This document shows, one piece after another, positions 8,540-16,410 of a stretch of 64,000 nt of DNA; the first letter of the stretch is position 1, and each line of letters starts with the position of its first letter. This stretch comes from Actinoallomurus soli (GTDB lineage Bacteria > Actinomycetota > Actinomycetes > Streptosporangiales > Streptosporangiaceae), in contig NZ_JAMXMV010000001.1 of the NCBI RefSeq assembly GCF_024055715.1, forward strand, positions 682,001 to 746,000. Direction: 5' to 3'. The position numbers and the translations under genes were made by a program. The notes under the pieces were generated by a model. That model was not told the DNA's origin. It ran no database searches and saw nothing but the letters and a program-made list of their open reading frames with translations.

Positions 8540-9505
8540 ATGCCGGTGAATGAGAGCGCGTTCGACCCCGACATCGCCGCATGGCTGCGGCGGCGTGCCG
8601 CGGATCCCACCGCCGCCGACACTTCGGTGCGAGGAGCGCGGATCCACTCGCGGGCCGTGAACGAACGGTCCCGCGCGCTGCTGGCCGATCCGCCGGTCCC
8701 GTCCGCGGAGTACGACACCGTCCTGGAGACGGCGACCGGCCCACTGCCCGCGCGTGTCACCGAGCCGCCCGTACGGAGCGACGCCACGGTCGTGTTCTTC
8801 CACGGCGGCGGCTGGATCGCCGGCGACCTGCGGACCCATCTCCAGCACATGCGCAGGCTCGCCGTGGAGGCCGGCGCGACGGTGATCGGCGTGGACTACC
8901 GGCTGGCGCCCGAGCACCCGTTCCCAGCGGCGTTCGACGACTGCCTCGCCGCGACGCTGCACGTCGCCGGAGGCCGGAGCGGGCCGCTCGCCGTGGCCGG
9001 CGACAGCGCCGGCGGCCAGCTCGCGGCTTCGGTCGCCCTCGCCTGCCGCGACGAGGGGGTCGAACTGGCCGGGCAGCTGCTGGTCGTCCCGGTCACCGAC
9101 GTGTCGGGGGGATACGCCGATCCGGACGTGAACGCGCGCTACCCGTCGCGGGCCGAGCGCGCCGAAGGGTACGGGCTGACCATGGAGGGGATGCGCTGGT
9201 TCGCCGAGTTGTACCGCCCGCCCGGGCGCGGCGACGACTGGCGGGTGTCGCCGCTGCGCGCGGACGACCACACCGGTGCGGCCCCCGCCGTGATCCACAC
9301 CGCGGGTTTCGACCCGCTGCGCGATGAGGGCGACGCCTACGCGGTCGCGCTGCGTGCCGCCGGGGTGCCCGTCGTGCACCGTCAGTGGGCCACCCTCAAC
9401 CACGGGTTCTTCGGGTTGGGCGGCGTGTCGGCGTCGGCCGACCGCGCGGCGCGGCAGGCCGCCACCGACCTGCGCGCGCTGCTCACGGGGGTCAGAACGC
9501 CGTGA
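8540..9505 (+). CDS. Alpha/beta hydrolase, hormone-sensitive-lipase family (possible sugar-ester deacylase)
   Basis: The 321-residue esterase has the oxyanion motif HGGGW near residue 90 and the nucleophile motif GDSAGG near 154. The remaining triad candidates are Asp in AGFDPLRDEGDAY and His in LNHGF. ATG 8540 has AGGTGAGGG upstream. The nan-type operator just before the start places it under the FadR-type regulator of the sialic acid operon. From that context I infer a role on acylated sialic acids or a related sugar ester; the family alone does not show substrate. No signal peptide is visible, so it acts in the cytoplasm. Confidence 0.85.
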   Translation: MPVNESAFDPDIAAWLRRRAADPTAADTSVRGARIHSRAVNERSRALLADPPVPSAEYDTVLETATGPLPARVTEPPVRSDATVVFFHGGGWIAGDLRTHLQHMRRLAVEAGATVIGVDYRLAPEHPFPAAFDDCLAATLHVAGGRSGPLAVAGDSAGGQLAASVALACRDEGVELAGQLLVVPVTDVSGGYADPDVNARYPSRAERAEGYGLTMEGMRWFAELYRPPGRGDDWRVSPLRADDHTGAAPAVIHTAGFDPLRDEGDAYAVALRAAGVPVVHRQWATLNHGFFGLGGVSASADRAARQAATDLRALLTGVRTP

Positions 9506-9672
9506 GGCGCCGCGGACCGGGGCCGGAACGCCGTGAGGCATCGCCGGCCGGCGAGCGCCGCCGACCGGCCTCGGAACGCCGTCAGGCATCGCCGATCTAT
9601 GCGCCTCGCCGACTCAGAACGGCCGGAGGCACCGCTGACCGGGCGCGTGCCGCCGATCGGGTCATGACGCCG
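9495..9672. repeat. Reiterated gene-end repeat between convergent genes
   Basis: A block like GAACGCCGTGAGGC-TCGCCG, which covers the stop codon of the hydrolase gene, recurs in degenerate form near 9522, 9572, 9615 and 9663. The copies fill the 156-bp gap before the convergent nanE gene and run slightly into its 3' end. Confidence 0.55.
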
Positions 9673-10354
9673 TGACGGCGGCGGCGAACCGGGTGGTGAT
9701 CCAGCGTGGATCGGTGATCGCCGTACCGACCACCACACAGCTCGCGCCCGCCTGGATCGCGGCCGCCGCGGTCTCCGGCGAGTGGTATCGACCCTCGGCG
9801 ATGATCAGCGCGTCGGGGAGCCTGCGGCGCAGCGCCCGTACGAGTCCCAGGTCGGGACCTTCGGGCAGCGGGCCCGGCGCGGTGTAGCCGGACAGAGTGG
9901 TGGCGATGGCGTCGGCGCCCGCCTCGGCGGCGGTCACGCCCTCCTCCACCGTCGCCACGTCCGCCATGAACAGCGCGCCCTCCGCGTGGACCGCCGCGAT
10001 CGACTCGGCGAGCGGCCGGCCGTCCGGGCGCGGACGGAACGTGGCGTCGGCCGCCACGACCTGCGCGCCGGCCCTGACGACGGCGCGGGCCGCCTCGACG
10101 GTGGGGGTGATGTAGACGCCCTCCGCGCCGTCCTTGGTCAGGCCGATGACGGGGACGTCCACGGCGGCGGCGACCGCGGCCACGTCGGGGATTCCGCCGA
10201 CCCCGCCGCAGCGGATCGCGGCGGCGCCTCCGCCGACCGCGGCCTCGGCCATCCGGACCAGCGTGCCCGTGTCGCGCAGCGGGTGCCCGTCCGGAGCCTG
10301 GCAGGACACGACCAGCCGGCCCGTCACGGCGGCGGCGAAGGTCTCGGCGTTCAT
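9662..10354 (-). CDS. nanE: N-acetylmannosamine-6-phosphate 2-epimerase
   Basis: The 230-residue NanE-family TIM barrel converts ManNAc-6-P to GlcNAc-6-P. Family marks are VSCQAPDGHPLRD at the N-terminus, IRCGGVGGI, VIGLTKDG with the catalytic Lys, VYITPT, AADATFRPRPDG and IIAEGRY. ATG 10354 overlaps the nanK stop by 4 nt. The frame is open well upstream, but that part lies inside nanK. It is the last gene of the sialic acid operon, so its product enters amino-sugar metabolism through NagA/NagB encoded elsewhere. Confidence 0.93.
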   Translation of the reverse strand: MNAETFAAAVTGRLVVSCQAPDGHPLRDTGTLVRMAEAAVGGGAAAIRCGGVGGIPDVAAVAAAVDVPVIGLTKDGAEGVYITPTVEAARAVVRAGAQVVAADATFRPRPDGRPLAESIAAVHAEGALFMADVATVEEGVTAAEAGADAIATTLSGYTAPGPLPEGPDLGLVRALRRRLPDALIIAEGRYHSPETAAAAIQAGASCVVVGTAITDPRWITTRFAAAVTAS

Positions 10355-11418
10355 CGGAGGCTCCCTGGGGACGTGGCGGTCTCGGCGGCGGGGGTGGGCG
10401 GCGCGTCGTGAGCGAGCAGGGCGTCGTGAGCGAGCAGGGCGTCGTGAGCGAGCAGGGCGTTGTGGGCGAGCAGGGCGGCGCCGACCAGCGGCGCGTCCGT
10501 GCCCAGCCGGGCGGGGAGGATCGGTGTCGCGCGCAGCGGCGGAAGCGCCTCGTGACGGAACGCGGTGGTGACGGCGTCGAGGAACGGCGCGCCGATCTGC
10601 GCGACTCCGCCACCGATCACGACGGCGTCGGGGTCCAGGACGGCCAGCAGTCCGGCCAGCGCACGCCCCAGCAGCGCCCCGGCGCGGGGCGTGTCGCCGG
10701 TGACGGCGATGGCGGGGCCGGACGCCACCGCCTCCAGGTGATCGCGGCGACCGCAGCCGCACGGTATCGGCCCTTCTTCGGGAACGAGCAGGTGAGCGAG
10801 TTCCCCCGCCGTGCCGTGCGCCCCGTGTTCGAGGCGCCCGCCCACGGTCAGGGCGCCGCCGACACCGGTCCCGACCGAGACGTGCAGGACGCGGTGGTGC
10901 CCCGCGCCGGCACCCGCCCGTGCCTCGCCGTAGGCCATGGCCCGGACGTCGTTGACCACGGTGACGGGCAGGCCGGTGAGGGCGGCGAGTGTTCCGCGGA
11001 CGTCCGCCCCCGCCCAGCCCGGCAGCACGTCGGTGGCCGAGACGACGCGTCCGGTGGCCGGGTCGACCACTCCGGGCGCGCCGACGCCGAGGCCGCGGAC
11101 GGCCGTACGACCGAGCCCACGGCCGGCGGCACCGCCGGGCCGGCGGACGGCCGCGTCGTCTCGGCCGCGGTCGGCTGCGCCGTCTCGCCCGTAGGGGGTG
11201 ACGCCGTCCCGGCCGCGGTCCGCCGCGTCGCGTCGGTCGTGGTCGGTGGTGCCGCTGAGGTCGTTCAGCAGGCGGGCCGCCGCCCTGAGCACGGCGTCGG
11301 CGCCTTCGCGGGGCGTCGGCACCCGGTCGCGCCGCAGGACCGTTCCATCCTCGTCCACCAGCGCGGCGGCGATTTTGGTGCCACCGACGTCCAGGGCGGC
11401 GAACACCGGGCCGTTCAC
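10351..11418 (-). CDS. nanK: N-acetylmannosamine kinase, ROK family
   Basis: The 355-residue ROK sugar kinase phosphorylates ManNAc in this pathway. It shows the phosphate motif DVGGTKIAAAL at the N-terminus, GLGVGAPGVVD, and the zinc/ROK signature region EHGAHGTAGELAH followed by PCGCGRRDHLEA. The usual third Cys of the zinc site is replaced by Asp-His. Two oddities make it longer than typical ROK kinases (~300): an Arg/Asp-rich insertion at about residues 54-105, and a C-terminal stretch of four LLAHDA units encoded by an 18-bp tandem repeat. Overlaps of 4 nt with nanA and nanE show co-translation. Confidence 0.9.
   Translation of the reverse strand: MNGPVFAALDVGGTKIAAALVDEDGTVLRRDRVPTPREGADAVLRAAARLLNDLSGTTDHDRRDAADRGRDGVTPYGRDGAADRGRDDAAVRRPGGAAGRGLGRTAVRGLGVGAPGVVDPATGRVVSATDVLPGWAGADVRGTLAALTGLPVTVVNDVRAMAYGEARAGAGAGHHRVLHVSVGTGVGGALTVGGRLEHGAHGTAGELAHLLVPEEGPIPCGCGRRDHLEAVASGPAIAVTGDTPRAGALLGRALAGLLAVLDPDAVVIGGGVAQIGAPFLDAVTTAFRHEALPPLRATPILPARLGTDAPLVGAALLAHNALLAHDALLAHDALLAHDAPPTPAAETATSPGSLR
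10403..10474. repeat. 4 x 18-bp tandem repeat inside nanK
   Basis: Four units of 18 bp run from 10403 to 10474. The first three are identical and the fourth (10457-10474) has two changes. In the gene they encode (LLAHDA)x3 plus LLAHNA in the C-terminal tail, outside the kinase motifs. The identity of the units points to recent or ongoing slippage. Confidence 0.92.
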
Positions 11419-12371
11419 AGCAGCCCGGCGGCGGCCAGGACGCGGCGGACGTGCTCGGCCTCCGCGGCGTCCAGCTGGATCTGCGGCGGCGCGGTGACCG
11501 GGCAGTCGATGACCCCGCGCAGGTGCAGAGCGGCCTTGAACGAGCCGAGCGCCGAGGAGCCGCGTCCCATCCGGGCCGTCGCGCCCGCGTTGACGATGTC
11601 GAACAGGCGCATCAGCCGCTCCTGCTCGGCGCGGGCCTCGTCCCAGCGCCCGGCGCGGCAGAGCCGGTACAGGCGGACGTAACCCTCCGGGTCGACGTTG
11701 CCCAGGCCGGGGACGACGCCGTTGGCGCCCATGGCCAGCGCCGCGTCCACGGTCAGCTCGGAGCCGGTCAGGACGCTGAACCCGCCGGTGTCCGCGTCGC
11801 GGAGCGCGACGAGCAGCCCGCGCAGCCCGGCGTCGTCGCCGCTGGAGTCCTTCACGCCGGCGAGGACGCCCTCGGACGCCAGCCGGAGCAGCATCGCGGC
11901 GTCCAGTTTGCAGTGCACCGAGACCGGGAGGTCGTAGGCGTAGACGGGAACCGGGACGGCGGCGGCGACCCGGCGCAGGTGCGCCTCGATCTCCACCGGA
12001 TGGGTGCGGGTGTAGAACGGCGCGGTGACGACGACACCGTCACAGCCGATCGAGGCGGCGGCCCGCGCGTGCTCGATCACCCGCAGGGTGGTCATGTCGA
12101 TCGCGCCGGCGAGCACCGGGACCTGCCCGGCGACGTGCTTGACGACCGTCTCCAGGACCGTACGGCGGTGCGCGTCGGGCAGGAACGCGACCTCGCTGGT
12201 GGAGCCGAGCACGAACAGTCCGTCCACGCCGGCGCCGACGAGATGGTCGACGAGCCGTTCGAGGGACGGGACGTCCACGTCCAGTTCGGGGGTCAGCGGC
12301 GTGCAGACGGGCGGTACGACACCGCACAGCGCCGGTGCGGTTCCGGTGGGTTCGGGGGGAGCGGCGGTCAC
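11415..12371 (-). CDS. nanA: N-acetylneuraminate lyase, DapA/NAL family
   Basis: The 318-residue aldolase cleaves sialic acid to ManNAc and pyruvate. Carboxylate-binding GSTSE is at residues 56-60, the catalytic Tyr is probably Y146 in YAYDLP, and the Schiff-base lysine is K174 in GVKDSSG. GTG 12371 has AGGAG upstream and overlaps the preceding ATPase stop by 4 nt. GSTSE replaces the more usual GSTGE, so substrate range could differ. The family also contains DapA and other 2-keto acid aldolases; adjacency to nanK, nanE and a sialidase makes NAL the best reading. Confidence 0.88.
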   Translation of the reverse strand: MTAAPPEPTGTAPALCGVVPPVCTPLTPELDVDVPSLERLVDHLVGAGVDGLFVLGSTSEVAFLPDAHRRTVLETVVKHVAGQVPVLAGAIDMTTLRVIEHARAAASIGCDGVVVTAPFYTRTHPVEIEAHLRRVAAAVPVPVYAYDLPVSVHCKLDAAMLLRLASEGVLAGVKDSSGDDAGLRGLLVALRDADTGGFSVLTGSELTVDAALAMGANGVVPGLGNVDPEGYVRLYRLCRAGRWDEARAEQERLMRLFDIVNAGATARMGRGSSALGSFKAALHLRGVIDCPVTAPPQIQLDAAEAEHVRRVLAAAGLL

Positions 12372-13384
12372 GGGATCTCCTGGGAAACGCTGGAAAGGGC
12401 GAGGTCTGACGGTCCGGTGACCGGGTGCAGGCAGCGGTACCGGTGCGCGGCGTCGTCCGCCGTGGTGAAGCCGGGCATCGCGGCGCCGCACTCGTCGGTG
12501 GCGCGCCAGCAGCGGGTACGGAACGGGCATCCGCTGGGCGGATGGACGGCGGACGGGACGGGCCCCTCGAGCCGGATCGGCTCCATCGGATCGAGCAGGC
12601 TGGGTGTGGCGGACAGCAACGCCCGGGTGTACGGGTGACGGGCTTCGCCGCCGGCGACGACGGAGGCCGGGGCGTCCTCGATGATCCGGCCGAGGTACAT
12701 GGTGACGACCCGGTCGGACATGCGCCGTACGGTCTGGATGTCGTGCGAGACGAACACCATCGACAGCCCGAGCCGGTCCTTCAGATCCAGCAGAAGGTTG
12801 AGGATCTGGGCCCGAACCGATACGTCGAGCGCGGAGGTCGGCTCGTCCGCGACCAGGAGCGAGGGGTCGAGCGCGAGGGCGCGGGCGATCGCGACACGCT
12901 GCCGCTGCCCGCCCGAGAGCTGGCCGGGGAGCGCGGAGGCGAGGTGCGGGGGCAGGCCGACCAGGGACATCAGCTCGCGGACCCGCGCGTCGCGCTCGGC
13001 GGGCGTGCCACGTCGGTGCACGTCGAGCGGGTCCCGCAGGATCGCCCGTACGGTCAGCCGCCGGTTCAGCGCCGTGGCCGGATCCTGGAACACCATCCCG
13101 ACGGACGCGCCGAGCCGCACGGCGCGCTCACGGGACCGCAGCGGCCCGAGGTCGGTGCCCTCGAACAGCACCGTTCCCTCGGTGGGCCGGGCCAGCCCGA
13201 CCAGCACCTTCGCCAGCGTGGACTTGCCGCAGCCGGACTCACCGACGATCCCGACCGTCTCGCCGCGCCCGATGGCGAGGTCGGCGCCGGTCAGCGCGTG
13301 CACCACGTCACGGCGCAGCGGGTTCCCGCCGCGTACGGGCAGCCGTACGTGCACGCCGCGCAGTTCCATGAGGGGCTCGTTCAT
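12368..13384 (-). CDS. ABC transporter ATPase, Opp/Dpp F type (sialic acid importer)
   Basis: The 338-residue ATPase contains Walker A GESGCGKST, the signature LSGGQRQR and Walker B LLVADEPTSALD. The C-terminal OligoHPY tail has spaced cysteines (CPFRTRC, then ECG and YRC) as in Dpp ATPases. ATG 13384 has GGAGG upstream and overlaps the fusion gene stop. It pairs with the ATPase half of the fusion protein to energise import. The SBP/permease/fusion/ATPase set resembles the SatABCD-type sialic acid importers described in Haemophilus ducreyi and Corynebacterium (from memory, not checked). Confidence 0.88.
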   Translation of the reverse strand: MNEPLMELRGVHVRLPVRGGNPLRRDVVHALTGADLAIGRGETVGIVGESGCGKSTLAKVLVGLARPTEGTVLFEGTDLGPLRSRERAVRLGASVGMVFQDPATALNRRLTVRAILRDPLDVHRRGTPAERDARVRELMSLVGLPPHLASALPGQLSGGQRQRVAIARALALDPSLLVADEPTSALDVSVRAQILNLLLDLKDRLGLSMVFVSHDIQTVRRMSDRVVTMYLGRIIEDAPASVVAGGEARHPYTRALLSATPSLLDPMEPIRLEGPVPSAVHPPSGCPFRTRCWRATDECGAAMPGFTTADDAAHRYRCLHPVTGPSDLALSSVSQEIP

Positions 13385-15420
13385 CGCGGTCCTCCCGCCG
13401 TGGCCGGGACCTGGCCGGACGGATCGGCGGGTGCGCCGATCGGGTGGTGGCAGGCGAAGGCGTGCCGGTGTGGCTCGCCGGACGCCTCGGGACGGGTCGT
13501 GGCGCACAGGTCGGTGGCGGCGGCGCATCGGTCGGCGAACCGGCAGCCCGCCGGGAAGCGCGCCGGTGACGGGACGACACCGGGGATCTGCACGGGCCGC
13601 TCGCCCGCCGCCTCCAGCGAGACGACCGCGCCGAGCAGGCCGCGCGCGTAGTGGTGCCGGGGGGAGGCGATCAGCTCGGCGGTGACGCCGGCCTCGGCGA
13701 CCTGCCCGCCGTACATCACGACGACGCGGTCGGTGACGTCGGCGACGAGCGCCAGGTCGTGCGAGACGAGGATCAGCGCGAATCCGAGTTCGGCGCGCAG
13801 CCGCAGCAGCAGCCGCATGACCGCCGCCTGGACGGTGACGTCCAGCGCGGTCGTCGGCTCGTCGGCGACGACCAGCCGGGGGTCGCGGGACAGCGCCATC
13901 GCGATCAGCACCCGCTGCCGCTGCCCGCCCGACAGCTCGTGCGGGTAGCTGCGCAGCGTACGGTCCGGGTCGAGACCGACGAGTCCGAGCAGCTCGGCGG
14001 GGGTACGGGTGCCGCCGCGCCGGGTGAACTGACGGAGCTGGGCGCGGATCGTCATCGCCGGGTTCAGCGAGGACAGTGCGTCCTGGTAGACCATCGCCAT
14101 GTCGTGGCCGAGGAGTCCGCGCCGCTCCCGGGCCGGCATGGCGCGCAGGTCGCGGCCGTCGAACAGCAGCCGCCCGCCGATCCGTGCGCCGGGCGGCTCC
14201 AGCCCCATGATGGCCAGGCTGGTGAGGCTCTTGCCGCAGCCGCTCTCGCCGACGAGCCCGACGACCTCGCCGGGCCGTACCTCCAGGGACACCCGGTCGA
14301 CCACGTCGACGCCGCCGTACCGTCCTGGGAAGCCGATGGTGAGGTCCTCGACGCGCAGCAGAGGCTCACCCGTGGGGAGGGGGCGGGCCCGTCCGGCCAG
14401 CCGCCGCCCGGCCTCGCGGAGATCGTCGTCCATCCGCGCGGCCGACGCCGCCGCGGCGGCCGCGGCCGGCCGGACGTCCTCCTCGGCGTCGGCTGCGGCC
14501 TCGGACTCCGCAGCGGTGCCCGCCCCGGCTCCGGTGGCCGGGCCCGCGGCGGTGTCCGCGTCGGAGCCGGACCGGGCGGCCGGGGCGGCCCAGGCGTCCG
14601 ACACGCCCTCGGACAGGACGTTCAGCACCAGCACCGTGGCGAGGATGAACAGACCGGGGAAGAAGGTCGCCCACCAGCCGCCCGCCAGCACGAGGGCCTT
14701 GCCGTACGCGATGACGCTGCCCCACGACGGGTCGGGGTCCTGGACGCCCGCGCCCACGAACGACAGGCTCGCCTCGAACACGATCGCGTTGGCGACGACG
14801 ATCGTGCAGAACACCAGGATCGGCGCGGCGCAGTTGATCAGGACGTGCCGCCACAGGATGTGGCCGCGCCCGGCGCCGATGACGCGTTCCGCCGCGACGT
14901 AGTCCTCGCCGTACTGCGACAGCACGTTGCCCCGCACCACCCGCGCGATCTGCGGGACGTACAGGAATGCGATCGTGCAGATCAGCACCGGCAGGCTCTT
15001 GCCGAACACGGTGACGAGCACGGCCGCGAGCGCGACCGCAGGGAACGCCATGATCACGTCCAGGCAGCGCATGACGACCTCGTCGACGACGCGGTGCGCG
15101 GTCGCGGCGATCGAGCCGAGCAGCGCGCCGGCGACCAGCGCCAGCGCCGCCGCGCCGAGACCGATCGCCAGCGACCAGCGCGCCCCGTACAGCACCCGCG
15201 CGAACACGTCGCGGCCGACGCGGTCGGTGCCGAACCAGTGGTCGGCGGACGGTCCCTGCCCGGCCACCCCGGTGGTCAGCGGGTCGTGCCCGGCGATCAG
15301 CGGCGCGGCCAGCGCCGTCACGATGATCAGCAGCAGTACCGCCAGCGCGGTGCGGGACGCCGGGCGCAGCCGCCGCCATCCCCGCAGCAGGGCGGCCGCC
15401 GGATGCGGCTTCGCGGTCAT
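13381..15420 (-). CDS. Fused ABC permease-ATPase (DppC-DppD type, sialic acid importer)
   Basis: The 679-residue protein joins two subunits normally encoded separately. Residues 1-280 are a DppC-like permease (about six TM segments, EAA-like loop at YVAAERVIGA). Residues 281-350 are an Ala/Glu-rich linker. Residues 351-679 are an ATPase with Walker A GESGCGKS at 391-398, signature LSGGQRQR and VVADEPTTALD. A Cys-containing OligoHPY tail follows (CRFADRC). No frameshift is needed. The parallel operon at 59.9-64 kb has the same fusion, so the design is ancestral to both. ATG 15420 is chosen; overlaps link it to both neighbours. Confidence 0.9.
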   Translation of the reverse strand: MTAKPHPAAALLRGWRRLRPASRTALAVLLLIIVTALAAPLIAGHDPLTTGVAGQGPSADHWFGTDRVGRDVFARVLYGARWSLAIGLGAAALALVAGALLGSIAATAHRVVDEVVMRCLDVIMAFPAVALAAVLVTVFGKSLPVLICTIAFLYVPQIARVVRGNVLSQYGEDYVAAERVIGAGRGHILWRHVLINCAAPILVFCTIVVANAIVFEASLSFVGAGVQDPDPSWGSVIAYGKALVLAGGWWATFFPGLFILATVLVLNVLSEGVSDAWAAPAARSGSDADTAAGPATGAGAGTAAESEAAADAEEDVRPAAAAAAASAARMDDDLREAGRRLAGRARPLPTGEPLLRVEDLTIGFPGRYGGVDVVDRVSLEVRPGEVVGLVGESGCGKSLTSLAIMGLEPPGARIGGRLLFDGRDLRAMPARERRGLLGHDMAMVYQDALSSLNPAMTIRAQLRQFTRRGGTRTPAELLGLVGLDPDRTLRSYPHELSGGQRQRVLIAMALSRDPRLVVADEPTTALDVTVQAAVMRLLLRLRAELGFALILVSHDLALVADVTDRVVVMYGGQVAEAGVTAELIASPRHHYARGLLGAVVSLEAAGERPVQIPGVVPSPARFPAGCRFADRCAAATDLCATTRPEASGEPHRHAFACHHPIGAPADPSGQVPATAGGPR

Positions 15421-16376
15421 CGCGTCGCTCCCTTCAGACGGGGGTTCGCGAACAGGTACAGCACGTCCACGAGCAGGTTGACGACGAGGAACGTCAGCGC
15501 GATGCACAGCACGACGCCCTGCACCAGCGCCGGGTCACCGGCGGTGACGCCCTGCATGATCAGGGTGCCGAGGCCGGGCAGCCCGAAGATCGCCTCGACT
15601 ACGACGGCGCCGCTGAGCAGGTAGCCGATCTGCAGGCCGAGCACGGTCAGCGGAGTGATCAGGGCGTTGCGCAGGACGTTGCGGCCGACTACGACGAAGC
15701 GCGGCAGCCCGCCGCCGATCGCGGTCCGTACGTAGTCGCGGTCCAGTTCCTCGACCATCGCGGTGCGCACCACACGGGCCAGCAGCGAACCGACCGGGAA
15801 GCCGACGGCGAGCGCGGGCAGCGCGAGGCTGCGCAGCCAGCCGCCGACCGAGTCGCCGGGGTTGACGTACCCGCCGGTGGGGAACCAGCCGAGGCGCAGC
15901 GCGAACCACTGGATCAGCAGGATGCCGAGCCAGAACGACGGCATCGCGACGCCCGCCATGGACAACACCCGGATGACCTGGTCCGGCCAGCGGTCCCGGA
16001 ACAGCGCCGCGGTCACGCCGAGGACCACGGCGAACACCACACCGAAGAGCACCGCCAGCAGGGTCAGTTGCAGCGTGAGCGGGAACGCCGTCCCGATCGC
16101 GCTGGTGACCGGCCGGCTCGGCGGCGCGGTCAGCCCCAGGTCCCCGTGCAGCAGGTCGCCCAGGAATCGGACGTACCGCACCGGCAGCGGGTCGGTGAGC
16201 CCGTGCGCGACCGCGTACGCGTGTCGCGCCTCGGGCGTCGCGCCCTCGCCGAGCGCGTTGTAGGCGGGGTCGTTGGGGGAGAAGCGCAGTACGACGAACA
16301 CGAACAGCGTGATCCCCAGCACCATCGGCACGAGGGTCAGCAGCCGTCGCAGCGCCATGCGCAGGATCGTTGCCAT
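15417..16376 (-). CDS. ABC transporter permease, DppB type (sialic acid importer)
   Basis: The 319-residue integral membrane protein has an N-terminal TM (LLTLVPMVLGITLFVFVVL), the typical periplasmic segment with FSPNDPA, and the EAA-like cytoplasmic loop DYVRTAIGGGLPR before the last TMs. It pairs with the permease half of the fusion protein to form the pore. The 3' end overlaps the fusion gene by 4 nt; 34 bp separate it from the SBP gene. No strong Shine-Dalgarno precedes ATG 16376. Confidence 0.9.
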   Translation of the reverse strand: MATILRMALRRLLTLVPMVLGITLFVFVVLRFSPNDPAYNALGEGATPEARHAYAVAHGLTDPLPVRYVRFLGDLLHGDLGLTAPPSRPVTSAIGTAFPLTLQLTLLAVLFGVVFAVVLGVTAALFRDRWPDQVIRVLSMAGVAMPSFWLGILLIQWFALRLGWFPTGGYVNPGDSVGGWLRSLALPALAVGFPVGSLLARVVRTAMVEELDRDYVRTAIGGGLPRFVVVGRNVLRNALITPLTVLGLQIGYLLSGAVVVEAIFGLPGLGTLIMQGVTAGDPALVQGVVLCIALTFLVVNLLVDVLYLFANPRLKGATR

Positions 16377-16410
16377 CCGGGTGGAGTCCCTTCTTCGCGG
16401 CCCGGGACGG

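Noticed and set aside
10403-10474. Possible CRISPR-like array from regular 18-bp repeats
   Set aside because: The repeats are directly adjacent with no spacers and encode LLAHDA units inside nanK.
12371-12530. Longer N-terminus for nanA from 12530
   Set aside because: It overlaps the upstream ATPase gene; GTG 12371 has a Shine-Dalgarno and the usual 4-nt overlap.
13651-15624. Plus-strand 657-codon frame opposite the permease-ATPase fusion
   Set aside because: Asp/Arg/Gly-rich shadow of the fusion gene with no start context.
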